Source: Pirellulaceae bacterium
Lineage (GTDB): Bacteria > Planctomycetota > Planctomycetia > Pirellulales > Pirellulaceae
DNA: 64,000 nucleotides
Assembly: GCA_018402565.1 (NCBI GenBank)
Contig: JAGYIQ010000006.1
Span: forward strand, 422,274 to 486,273
Direction: 5' to 3'
Both the position numbers and the translations under genes were made by a program. Below the pieces are notes generated by a model. It was not told where the DNA came from. It searched no databases and saw only the letters and a program-made list of their open reading frames with translations. Shown piece after piece: positions 27,349-34,928 of this stretch (position 1 is its first letter; each line of letters starts with the position of its first letter).

Positions 27349-28486
27349 ACGCCTCCAACACCTCGGCTTCGTGCTGGCTGCCAAACACCAAAATCACCAA
27401 CTGCGACACGATCTCGCGCTCATCCTGCGTGAGAAACGCCTCGCCACCTCCGTACTCGGCGATCTGCTCAAACGACGTTAAACGTCGCGGACTGCGGCAA
27501 GTGACCGTTGAAATCACGCCACCCAATCGTTGACGGAATTCAGCCGCCATCCGCAGGCAATCCGTCAATCGTTCGTCATGTGGCGGAGCATCACCAAAAA
27601 TCAAAATCACCTTGCGAGCCGTCGGCTGAAACGGATTCTCGTAAATCGACCACTGCAACCCGCGATCCACCGCCTCCGGTTCGTCGCCACCCCCACCCGC
27701 ACTGATACCGTTTAAGTAAAGTTGGATCTGATCCAAGTTCCTCGTCAAGGGCAATCCCTTCACCACGTATTCGTCGCCCACATCGCGATACGTGCAAATG
27801 CTGATCCGCGTCTCCGGGATCAACTCCACCAAACGACGACCGATCCGCTGGATCTGCCGCTTCACCTGATTGATCTCGCCCGTCATGCTCCCCGTGCTGT
27901 CAAACGTAATCACCAAATCCAACCCGTCGCGTTTCATCTGCTCCAACAAGGCACCAAAATCCGCACTGACGCTGGCTTCCAACGTATCCTGCCCCGTCAC
28001 CAAGGTCGCCATTGGCTGAGCGTTCGTCGTGGCAGCCGCCGAGACAGAAGCGGGGCTGGCCAACGACAATTCACTCAACGGAATCGGCGTCAACGCCGGC
28101 TGTAACTCCCAAGCTTCCAACTCCAACGTTGGCGCGACGGCTGCCACCGAGGCCTCCTCCGCCACCGGCGTTTCAACCTGCCAATCCGTCGGCTGGCCAA
28201 TCTTGATCCGCACCCCGTCACTCGAGAACACACCCTGGTCCCCACCCCAAACCATCAACCCCAAGGCGATAATCAACAATAGATGCAATACCACTGCAAA
28301 CAAGACCGCCAACACGTAATGACCCGAGAGCACCCGCGTCAGCGACACAGACTCCGTTGGCACCGCCGCCTCGTCCGACCGCGGCAAAAAAACCACTTCC
28401 TGACAATGGGGACATTTCCCCTGGCCGCCCAATTGCTCGGCCGACACCGTAAATAATTTCCCGCAAAAGACACAATTCAGCTTCAT
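27329..28486 (-). CDS. von Willebrand factor A domain membrane protein with zinc ribbon
   Basis: A 385-residue protein. The N-terminal zinc ribbon (CVFCGKLF and CPHCQEVVF) is cytoplasmic, followed by one membrane helix (YVLAVLFAVVLHLLLIIALGL, about residues 57-77), a proline/alanine-rich spacer, and a vWA domain (from about residue 190) with a MIDAS start DLVITFDSTGSMTGEI, Thr region ICTYRDVGD and IFGDAPPHDE. The MIDAS has DSTGS, matching the DxSxS pattern with Thr at the middle position. A role in protein-protein interaction at the membrane is inferred. It overlaps the DUF1501 stop by 20 bp. Confidence 0.85.
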   Translation of the reverse strand: MKLNCVFCGKLFTVSAEQLGGQGKCPHCQEVVFLPRSDEAAVPTESVSLTRVLSGHYVLAVLFAVVLHLLLIIALGLMVWGGDQGVFSSDGVRIKIGQPTDWQVETPVAEEASVAAVAPTLELEAWELQPALTPIPLSELSLASPASVSAAATTNAQPMATLVTGQDTLEASVSADFGALLEQMKRDGLDLVITFDSTGSMTGEINQVKRQIQRIGRRLVELIPETRISICTYRDVGDEYVVKGLPLTRNLDQIQLYLNGISAGGGGDEPEAVDRGLQWSIYENPFQPTARKVILIFGDAPPHDERLTDCLRMAAEFRQRLGGVISTVTCRSPRRLTSFEQIAEYGGGEAFLTQDEREIVSQLVILVFGSQHEAEVLEAFRMQRP

Positions 28487-28962
28487 AGTCCCAGCGATCC
28501 GCTACCGTTCGCCCTACCACCGCCACCCAAACCACTCACACACCCACCCCCTCAGTCTAACCCAACCCCCTACGCCCCGTCGCCCCCCACCAGCCGACCC
28601 ACCAGTCGACCCAATCATCGACCCAACTGGTCGCGTTCATCGCTCGCTCCCACTGGTCGCACCCACGGATCCTGCCCATCTGATGGGCCCGCTGGTGGCG
28701 CCCACGGGGCGCCCACCCGCAAGTCGCACCACCCGCTGCGGACTCAACAACCCGGATATCCCCCACCTCGCGGGCCCTCGCCGTCGTATCGGATGCCCCT
28801 ACAACCGTCAATCCCGCTGCAAAACGCCACCACCTACCCAAAACACCACGCCGAACTCCTCCTGCACTGGGCTGGAGTTCCAAAAATTGCCGATTGAATC
28901 AACAGGCTCTGTCCAAATACCGCTTGATTGGCGTTTGCCAGACACCGTCCAGGAGCATTGAG
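28487..28962. other. Intergenic region without recognisable gene
   Basis: The region between the divergent vWA gene and the 63-residue gene. It is C-rich on the plus strand with short direct repeats of a CGACCCA motif at 28590-28630. Several shadow frames exist but none looks coding. Promoters for both neighbours are expected here. Confidence 0.4.
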
Positions 28963-29154
28963 ATGATCAACCAAATAATCAACTCCGCCACTGCCATGCA
29001 GTCGGCCCAACAAAAGACCCAAGTCGCCTATACATTGGCCGCCAAGCGTTTGGATAACCAACGCCAACAGGGCCATTTTGCCGTGCAACTCCTCGAAACC
29101 GCCGTCAAACTGGCGTCACAAGCCGGCCAGGATTCGATCGACGTCTACGCCTGA
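28963..29154 (+). CDS. Small protein, 63 aa, YjfB-like
   Basis: The start ATG at 28963 is preceded by AGGAG with 8 nt spacing, a strong site that decides the start. The predicted protein is helical, with Gln-rich heptad-like spacing (QSAQQKTQVAYTLAAKRLD) and ends SIDVYA. Size, the Ser/Ala-rich N terminus, an alternating QQ...QVA..LAKKxLD pattern and the final I/V-D-V motif recall the YjfB family of putative motility proteins; this is pattern memory rather than a search result. No flagellar gene is nearby. It is isolated on the plus strand, followed directly by the element A cluster. Confidence 0.65.
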   Translation: MINQIINSATAMQSAQQKTQVAYTLAAKRLDNQRQQGHFAVQLLETAVKLASQAGQDSIDVYA

Positions 29155-29210
29155 TCGCCCCCCCCAACGAACTCGTTCTCGCCACTCGCGGTCGCACCCA
29201 AACCTAAAAA

Positions 29211-29373
29211 GTAACCGTTCACGCCCCGTAGGGTGTCATGCAGCAAGTCGAGCTAACCGCACGATCATTTGCGAGTCAAAGCAGCTGGACAACGCTACCG
29301 GCTTGCCCCAAGAACCATCCGACTTGCGTGAGTGCACCAGACCCAGGGATTAACTTCACCCGTGAACGGTTAC
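29211..29373. mobile_element. Element A copy 2 (first of three in tandem)
   Basis: Full-length 163-bp copy with the ends GTAACCGTTCACG and CGTGAACGGTTAC. It differs from copies 3 and 4 by only a few bases in the interior (for example GCGTGAGTG for GCGGAATG). Confidence 0.8.
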
Positions 29374-29383
29374 CATAAAATCC

Positions 29384-29547
29384 GTAACCGTTCACGCCCC
29401 GTAGGGTGTCATGCAGCAAGTCGAGCTAACCGCACGATCATTTGCGAGTCAAAGCAGCTGGACAACGCTACCGGCTTGCCCCAAGAACCATCCGACTTGC
29501 GGAATGCACCAGACCCCAAGGATTAACTCCCACCCGTGAACGGTTAC
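29384..29547. mobile_element. Element A copy 3 (second of three in tandem)
   Basis: A 164-bp copy separated from copy 2 by the 10-bp link CATAAAATCC. Nearly identical to copy 4, indicating local duplication rather than independent insertion. Confidence 0.8.
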
Positions 29548-29558
29548 CATAAAAATTC

Positions 29559-29720
29559 GCAACCGTTCACGCCCCGTAGGGTGTCATGCAGCAAGTCGAG
29601 CTAACCGCACGATCATTTGCGAGTCAAAGCAGCTGGACAACGCTACCGGCTTGCCCCAAGAACCATCCGACTTGCGGAATGCACCAGCCCCAAGGTAGGC
29701 CCCGCCTCCGTGAACGGCTA
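29559..29720. mobile_element. Element A copy 4 (third of three in tandem)
   Basis: Separated from copy 3 by 11 bp (CATAAAAATTC). Its left end reads GCAACCG and its right end TGAACGGCTA, so both termini carry substitutions. It ends about 70 bp before the alpha/beta hydrolase start and may affect its expression. Confidence 0.75.
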
Positions 29721-29788
29721 GAAAAATTCCAACTTGGGTTGTCCAGTTTTTGGCGATGCTCCGTATCTAGAAATAAGGAGCCATGCCC

Positions 29789-30985
29789 ATGCTAAAATGT
29801 TACGCCACCCTCGTCGCCGCCTCGGTCGCCGCCGCCCTGGCCGTTAGCGCCGCCGCTCCGGCTGTTGGCACCGCCCAGTCACCCTTGGCGAACCACCTCC
29901 CGGCCGTTCCACTGCCGAGCCAATCGGTGACGGTCCAAGCAGTGCTGCCCCACGGAGCAACTCAGGACGTTCCGTCAAACGCTGCGATACCCAACCAAAC
30001 GCCTGGTCAGGGAACCACGACTGATCGTACTGCCATTGCCGACTCGACTGCCCCCGATCCATACGATCCGCTGGCGATTCTCCATCCCCAAGAAATCGCT
30101 CCATTGGATCTCGAATTCACCGACGAGGACCGCCAGCGCAAACTCCCCGTGCGAGTCTACTTGCCCGCCAATTCAACCGGCCAAGCACCGACGCCACAAC
30201 CCGTCGTCCTCTTCAGTCACGGCCTCGGCGGCAGCCGTCAAGGCTCCACGTTCCTCGGTCAACACTGGGCCAAACGCGGCTACATTGCCGTCTTCCTGCA
30301 ACATCCCGGCAGCGACGAAGAGGTCTGGCGCAACACTCGCTTGAACCAGCGTCGCAGCGCCTTGGTCCAAGCCGCCAACAGCCAACAACTCAACGCTCGC
30401 AAATCCGACGTCGTCTCCGTGCTCGATCAACTGGAAAAATGGAACCAACAACCCGCACATCCACTGGTCGGACGGATGGATCTAACCCGAGTCGGCATGT
30501 CAGGTCATTCTTTCGGCGCTCGCACCACCCAACAGGTCAGCGGCGAAAACCCCTGGGGACGCGCCCAAACGACTGACAAGCGTTTGCGAGCAGCGATCGT
30601 TATGAGCCCCAGTGTCCCAGCAACCGGCAACCCCGACCGAGCCTTCCGCAACGTCACTCTGCCCTGGCTGCTGATGACCGGCACCAACGACGATTCACCC
30701 CTCGGGGACCAAACCCCCGAGTCCCGACGTCGTGTCTATCCCGCGCTCCCACCAGGCGACAAGTACGAATTGGTTCTGAACGACGCCGAACACTCGGTCT
30801 TTACCGATCGACGCTTGCCCGGCGAAGCCAAACCACGCCGCCCCGAACACCATCGCTCGATCCTGGCACTCAGCACCGCCTTCTGGGACGCCTACCTCCG
30901 CGATGACCCCGCCGCCAAAACCTGGCTACAAGGCACCGGCCCACGATCGATCTTGGACACTGCCGATCTCTGGCAAACCAAGTAA
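29789..30985 (+). CDS. Secreted alpha/beta hydrolase
   Basis: A 398-residue serine hydrolase. ATG at 29789 is preferred over the in-frame ATG at 29783 because AAGGAG (29775-29780) lies 8 nt before the former and only 2 nt before the latter. A signal peptide (TLVAASVAAALAVSAAAPAVG) and a Ser/Thr/Pro-rich spacer precede the catalytic domain (from about residue 95). The oxyanion region is VVLFSHGLGGSR, the nucleophile elbow is GMSGHSFGA, and the expected acid/His are in the LLMTGTNDDSP region and NDAEHSVF. It resembles PAF-acetylhydrolase/dienelactone hydrolase-like predicted enzymes; the substrate is unknown. Confidence 0.85.
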   Translation: MLKCYATLVAASVAAALAVSAAAPAVGTAQSPLANHLPAVPLPSQSVTVQAVLPHGATQDVPSNAAIPNQTPGQGTTTDRTAIADSTAPDPYDPLAILHPQEIAPLDLEFTDEDRQRKLPVRVYLPANSTGQAPTPQPVVLFSHGLGGSRQGSTFLGQHWAKRGYIAVFLQHPGSDEEVWRNTRLNQRRSALVQAANSQQLNARKSDVVSVLDQLEKWNQQPAHPLVGRMDLTRVGMSGHSFGARTTQQVSGENPWGRAQTTDKRLRAAIVMSPSVPATGNPDRAFRNVTLPWLLMTGTNDDSPLGDQTPESRRRVYPALPPGDKYELVLNDAEHSVFTDRRLPGEAKPRRPEHHRSILALSTAFWDAYLRDDPAAKTWLQGTGPRSILDTADLWQTK

Positions 30986-31030
30986 CAACCACTCAAAACA
31001 GCGTTCAACCCGCACAGCTTTTCGCAAGAA

Positions 31031-31133
31031 CAATTTCACGCGGACATTTTCGCGTCGGCCAATTTCACGCGGACAATTTCACGCAGCCAATTTCACGCGG
31101 AAAATTTCCCGCGGACATTTTCGGGTCGGGCAA
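31031..31133. repeat. Short irregular direct repeats, AATTTCACGCGGA type
   Basis: Six or so degenerate copies of AATTTCACGCGGACA / ATTTTCGCG within about 100 bp in the 200-bp convergent gap between the hydrolase and the oxidase operon. The regular alternation suggests slippage-derived expansion. No hairpin plus T-run terminator was identified. Confidence 0.5.
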
Positions 31134-31189
31134 CCTTTGTGCAGCGAATTTCATTTCCCGCGAATATCATTTGTGGCAGAGAATCGACC

Positions 31190-31561
31190 TTACGGGGACT
31201 CGGGATTTCCCTCAGTAACTACCGCAGGTGCCGCAGCATGGTTTAGCCGCGTGTCGCTGTACGTCGCGCGACGATGCAATATGTCCGGTATCAACGCGAC
31301 GACCAAGATCACCGCCATCAAGAGCGTCGGCAGCGTCAACAGGTACTTCCACGAGCGTTCCCACCAAAAGTGCATGAAAAACAGCACCACCAGACTGGCC
31401 TTGGCCGCACTGATCCCCATCATGACCTGCCACTTCGTCTGCTGCAATGCGAACAGCCCCTCCGCATTGGCCACCCAAAACGAAGCCAGCGTCAGCAGCA
31501 CCAGCAGCACGAACACGCCAAAGAACAGTGGAGTGCGGTTGACGTTGTCATGACCAGCCAT
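31190..31561 (-). CDS. Cytochrome c oxidase subunit IV family protein
   Basis: A small membrane subunit of 123 residues with three hydrophobic helices: TPLFFGVFVLLVLLTLASFW, a middle segment around AKASLVVLFFMHFWW, and LLTLPTLLMAVILVVALIP. This fits prokaryotic subunit IV (COX4_pro) proteins. ATG at 31561 has AAAGGA 9-10 nt upstream; the open frame extends to 31615 but without sense. It is the last gene of the minus-strand oxidase operon, 13 bp after subunit III. Confidence 0.8.
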   Translation of the reverse strand: MAGHDNVNRTPLFFGVFVLLVLLTLASFWVANAEGLFALQQTKWQVMMGISAAKASLVVLFFMHFWWERSWKYLLTLPTLLMAVILVVALIPDILHRRATYSDTRLNHAAAPAVVTEGNPESP

Positions 31562-31574
31562 CTGGAGCGATCCT

Positions 31575-32882
31575 TTAAAACAAATACAGCAAAGGAAACA
31601 AGAAGATCCACACAATGTCGACGAAATGCCAATACAGCGCCAAGTTCTCGATCACCGCTGCCCGCCCGGCATCCAACGTGAACGGCAACAATAAGGCGAA
31701 TCCAACCAATCCCGCCAACACGTGAATCGCATGCAAGCCCGTCAACAGAAAGTATGTGCTGGCCCACGTGTTTCCGTTGGGGATCACCATCGGCAACTCC
31801 CAATGGTACTGGTCGTTCAATCCCCGCCACTCCGGTCCCGCCGCTTGCACTTCCGCCATCCATTTCGCCCGGTTCTGCCACTGGGCGATCTCCAACTCCA
31901 CCGCCGCCAACTCGTTCTCCCCAGCCACACGCTCGGCATCTGTCTTCGCCCCGGCAGATGCGTCATCAGCTTGGCCGGTCGTTTCGCCCTCCCCTCCAGC
32001 GGCTGGCTCGGCCGCCAGATTGGCCAACCGAGTCTTCAATCCGTCCCGATTCGAAACTTTCTCCGCTAACTCTTGCTCGACTCGACGAGATTCACGCCCC
32101 AACATGCCCTCGACTCGCCCCCAGTCCGCCGCCTCCGGGTAAATCGTGAAGGCCAAGATCTCCAACATCTCCTGCTGCACGAAAGCATTGCGACTCCGCC
32201 CCACTCGCCGTTCCGTCCAAGCGACCGTGTTCTCGCGGACAAACAACAGTCGATCGCTTGCCGATTCGGCGTCCCAGACGACCGGTGTCACGGACCCGAA
32301 AGCCAGCGATTCCGATGAATCACCGGCCGCCTCACGTCCGAGTCCACTGGCTGCCACGCGCCCGGCCTGATCGGTCACCGCTTGCTTGTCACGCTCCCCC
32401 ACCAATTCATTGAACCGCTGCTTGACGGCCGCCAGATAGTTCAGGTCCGCTCGCTCGTACATCAGACTCCGCGGCCGCTGCGGATAAATTCCATGCGAAA
32501 ACTTGCTGCCGTACTCTCCCGCCTTGATCCCCAAGAACCCCAAGCCCAACAGCAGGGTCAACAGCAGCCATTTCTTGGCCACTTGCGGCCGGCCCTGCTT
32601 GGAAGCCTCAAACGCAAACACCACCGTGACACTGGACAACAACAGCACACAAGTGTTCAAAGCCCCGACCCATTCCAACAAGTGAACAACTTTGGGGGTC
32701 GGCCAAGTGCCCTCCGGGACACCGAACCTCAGTACGATGTACGATCCCACCAGCGCCGCAAAGAACATGATCTCCGTCGAGAGAAACAACCACAGCGCCA
32801 ACTTGCCTCGCGAAATTGGCAAGCAGGGTTGGTACGACAGTTCTACATGCGCTGCCGACTGATGATGTCCCGCCTGATCCAT
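31575..32882 (-). CDS. ctaE: Cytochrome c oxidase subunit III with large internal insertion
   Basis: A 435-residue protein, against roughly 190-260 for usual subunit III. The N-terminal part (LALWLFLSTEIMFFAALVGSYIVLR, LLSSVTVVFAFEASKQG, WLLLTLLLGLGFLGIKAGEY) and the C-terminal part (STYFLLTGLHAIHVLAGLVGFAL, YWHFVDIVWIFLFPLLYLF) are standard subunit III. Between them, residues about 125-355, is a soluble, charged, Glu/Ala/Gln-rich stretch likely to form coiled coil (for example LAEKVSNRDGLKTRLANL and ENELAAVELEIAQWQNRAKW). The insertion lies on one membrane face between two helices and is in frame without stops. Core function is stabilisation of subunit I; the insertion's purpose is unknown. 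Confidence 0.88.
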   Translation of the reverse strand: MDQAGHHQSAAHVELSYQPCLPISRGKLALWLFLSTEIMFFAALVGSYIVLRFGVPEGTWPTPKVVHLLEWVGALNTCVLLLSSVTVVFAFEASKQGRPQVAKKWLLLTLLLGLGFLGIKAGEYGSKFSHGIYPQRPRSLMYERADLNYLAAVKQRFNELVGERDKQAVTDQAGRVAASGLGREAAGDSSESLAFGSVTPVVWDAESASDRLLFVRENTVAWTERRVGRSRNAFVQQEMLEILAFTIYPEAADWGRVEGMLGRESRRVEQELAEKVSNRDGLKTRLANLAAEPAAGGEGETTGQADDASAGAKTDAERVAGENELAAVELEIAQWQNRAKWMAEVQAAGPEWRGLNDQYHWELPMVIPNGNTWASTYFLLTGLHAIHVLAGLVGFALLLPFTLDAGRAAVIENLALYWHFVDIVWIFLFPLLYLF

Positions 32883-32924
32883 TGGCCTGATCTCACTTTC
32901 TAACTCACGCGCCTAAACGGCCGG

Positions 32925-33827
32925 CTAAATGCACAACAGCAACAGGGTCATTTGGAACGGCAGATAGACCAACGACGACAGCAACAGCGACCGAGCCGTG
33001 GCGTTATCTCGCTGGCCGTAAAACTCCCAGGAATACCACAGGTAGGCTCCCCCCAGAACCAACGTCCCCATCGTGTAGACCATGGTATGCGTCAGCCACA
33101 GGTTCCCCACCAGTGCCGTCACCAGCAATACGACCGCCACACCCACCGCCACGCGCCCCGCCGCTCGGCCCGTCGGCTCCGTCACGGTGATCATCTTCAA
33201 CCCACCGGCCGCATAGTCTTCGCGGTACTTCCAAGCGATCGCCATAAAATGGGGAAACTGCCACCAAAACAGAATCAAGAACAGCACCCAAGATAACGGA
33301 CCAATCTGCCCATCATAGGCCGCCGCACCGACCAACACGGGCATCGCACCGGGAAAGGCACCCACAAACGTGTTCCATACGGTCACGGGCTTCAGCCACG
33401 TGTACACAAACGCATACAGGATCCAAGTCAACAAACAGATCCCCGTCGCCACCGGATGCACCGTTGCCATCAGATAAGCCACGCCCATACCCAGGGTCAC
33501 GGCCGCGAAAGTCGCCACTTCTGGCGCTGACAACCGCCCCCCCGGCAAGGGTCGCCGCGATGTTCGCGGCATAAAATAATCGCTATAGCGTTCCAAGTAC
33601 TGGTTCACCGCACTGCCACTGGCGGCCACCAACAGCGTCCCCACCATCGCATGCAGCCAATGCCACTGGGTGCTGGCCCAACCACTGGCCACACTGCCCG
33701 CCCAGACCGTGAACAACACCATGGTGCTGATCCGCGGTTTGGCGATCTCCAGATAACTGGACCAGCGTCCTCCGCGGACACTCGCGGGTTCGGTTGTCGT
33801 CATTTCTAAGACCTGATTCTTCAACAT
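32925..33827 (-). CDS. ctaB: Protohaem IX farnesyltransferase (haem O synthase)
   Basis: A UbiA-type membrane prenyltransferase that attaches a farnesyl group to haem B, giving haem O. About 300 residues with multiple helices. The first Asp-rich-equivalent motif is NQYLERYSDYFMPRTSRRPLPGGRL, here quoted only in part by its key residues N, D, R-R; the second loop contains YREDYAAGGLKM. ATG at 33827 (MLKNQ) is chosen; a GTG at 33836 would abut the ctaA stop. It lies between haem A synthase and subunit III, matching haem supply for the oxidase. Confidence 0.93.
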   Translation of the reverse strand: MLKNQVLEMTTTEPASVRGGRWSSYLEIAKPRISTMVLFTVWAGSVASGWASTQWHWLHAMVGTLLVAASGSAVNQYLERYSDYFMPRTSRRPLPGGRLSAPEVATFAAVTLGMGVAYLMATVHPVATGICLLTWILYAFVYTWLKPVTVWNTFVGAFPGAMPVLVGAAAYDGQIGPLSWVLFLILFWWQFPHFMAIAWKYREDYAAGGLKMITVTEPTGRAAGRVAVGVAVVLLVTALVGNLWLTHTMVYTMGTLVLGGAYLWYSWEFYGQRDNATARSLLLSSLVYLPFQMTLLLLCI

Positions 33828-33836
33828 GGTTCCCAC

Positions 33837-34928
33837 TTACTCAACCGTCCGCAGGCCATGCTCTGCCCGCCAAATCCGCGCCGCCGAGAAGGCACCCACG
33901 GCCAGAATGAAACTCCCCAACGCCACGTGAGCCGACACAATCTGCACCTGATAGAAATCATTACTCACGATCAAATGAGCCTGCGCAAACAACTCGTTGG
34001 CAAACCAATCGGGGAAGTTGTACCGCATCACCCAAGTGCCCAGACCCAGCACAATCTGCAAAACCACCGCCCCCAGCAACAATCGCCGCGGCCAACACAA
34101 GCCCGGCACCGGGCAGCCACGAGTGAAACTCAAGATCACCGCGGCCACGCCGACACACACGGCGCCGACCACATGAAACCAAACCAATATGCGAAAATAA
34201 TATGGATCCGCCGTCTCCGGCACATGCCGCATGCTGGCGCCAAACACCAATTGCAGATAAGCCAAGGCCCACAACGTCAGTGTCACGTACCGCTGGTTCT
34301 GCAGCGTCCGCAACATGGCCGCGCGCAAACGCAGCAACTCCGCCCTCGCCCCCACACGCGTGCCGGACTCGTCCTCCGTCCGACTCAGCCAAAATCCTCG
34401 CTCCGCGGCCGCCTGCCACCAACGACTGGTCACCACTACCAGCACCGCCAAGAAGGCAAAAAATGCTGGACCCAAACAACCGTGAATCCGAGCCACCTCG
34501 CGATCGACTTGCAGGACTCGGACCCCGCCCATCACTCCCTGCAATATCACCAAGGCCAACGCCGCCAGGGACATCCATCGCACGACCGAGGGTGTGCGTA
34601 GACTCCAACTCAGCACCACTAGCCCAATGCACCAAATCCCAGCCAACGAACCCAACAGCCGGTGCCCATGCTCGATAAACAAGTCCCACGGGCCGAAGAA
34701 CCACGTCTCCCACGGGTACAGGAACATGTTGTAACCATAAGTGCCCGGCCAATCCGGCACGGCCATCCCCGCCTTCGTTGTCGTCACCAAACCACCCGCC
34801 CAAATCAACGGGAACACGGTCAGCGCAGTGACCCACGCCAAGTAATGGATGACGGGCGAACAAACCGTCGCGGCACTCGCAGTCGCCGCGACCGAAGACC
34901 GAACATCACGCTCCGTGATGGCTGCCAT
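33837..34928 (-). CDS. ctaA: Haem A synthase (CtaA/COX15)
   Basis: Oxidises the C8 methyl of haem O to produce haem A. A 363-residue, eight-helix protein with the expected haem-ligand histidines: IEHGHRLLGSLAGI, VARIHGCLGPAF, VWFHVVGAVCVGV and SAHVALGSFILAV. The ATG at 34928 has GGAGG 6 nt upstream; a nearer ATG at 34934 sits too close to it, and the frame to 35189 is not family-like. It overlaps the end of subunit I by 23 bp, so translation is coupled. Confidence 0.92.
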   Translation of the reverse strand: MAAITERDVRSSVAATASAATVCSPVIHYLAWVTALTVFPLIWAGGLVTTTKAGMAVPDWPGTYGYNMFLYPWETWFFGPWDLFIEHGHRLLGSLAGIWCIGLVVLSWSLRTPSVVRWMSLAALALVILQGVMGGVRVLQVDREVARIHGCLGPAFFAFLAVLVVVTSRWWQAAAERGFWLSRTEDESGTRVGARAELLRLRAAMLRTLQNQRYVTLTLWALAYLQLVFGASMRHVPETADPYYFRILVWFHVVGAVCVGVAAVILSFTRGCPVPGLCWPRRLLLGAVVLQIVLGLGTWVMRYNFPDWFANELFAQAHLIVSNDFYQVQIVSAHVALGSFILAVGAFSAARIWRAEHGLRTVE

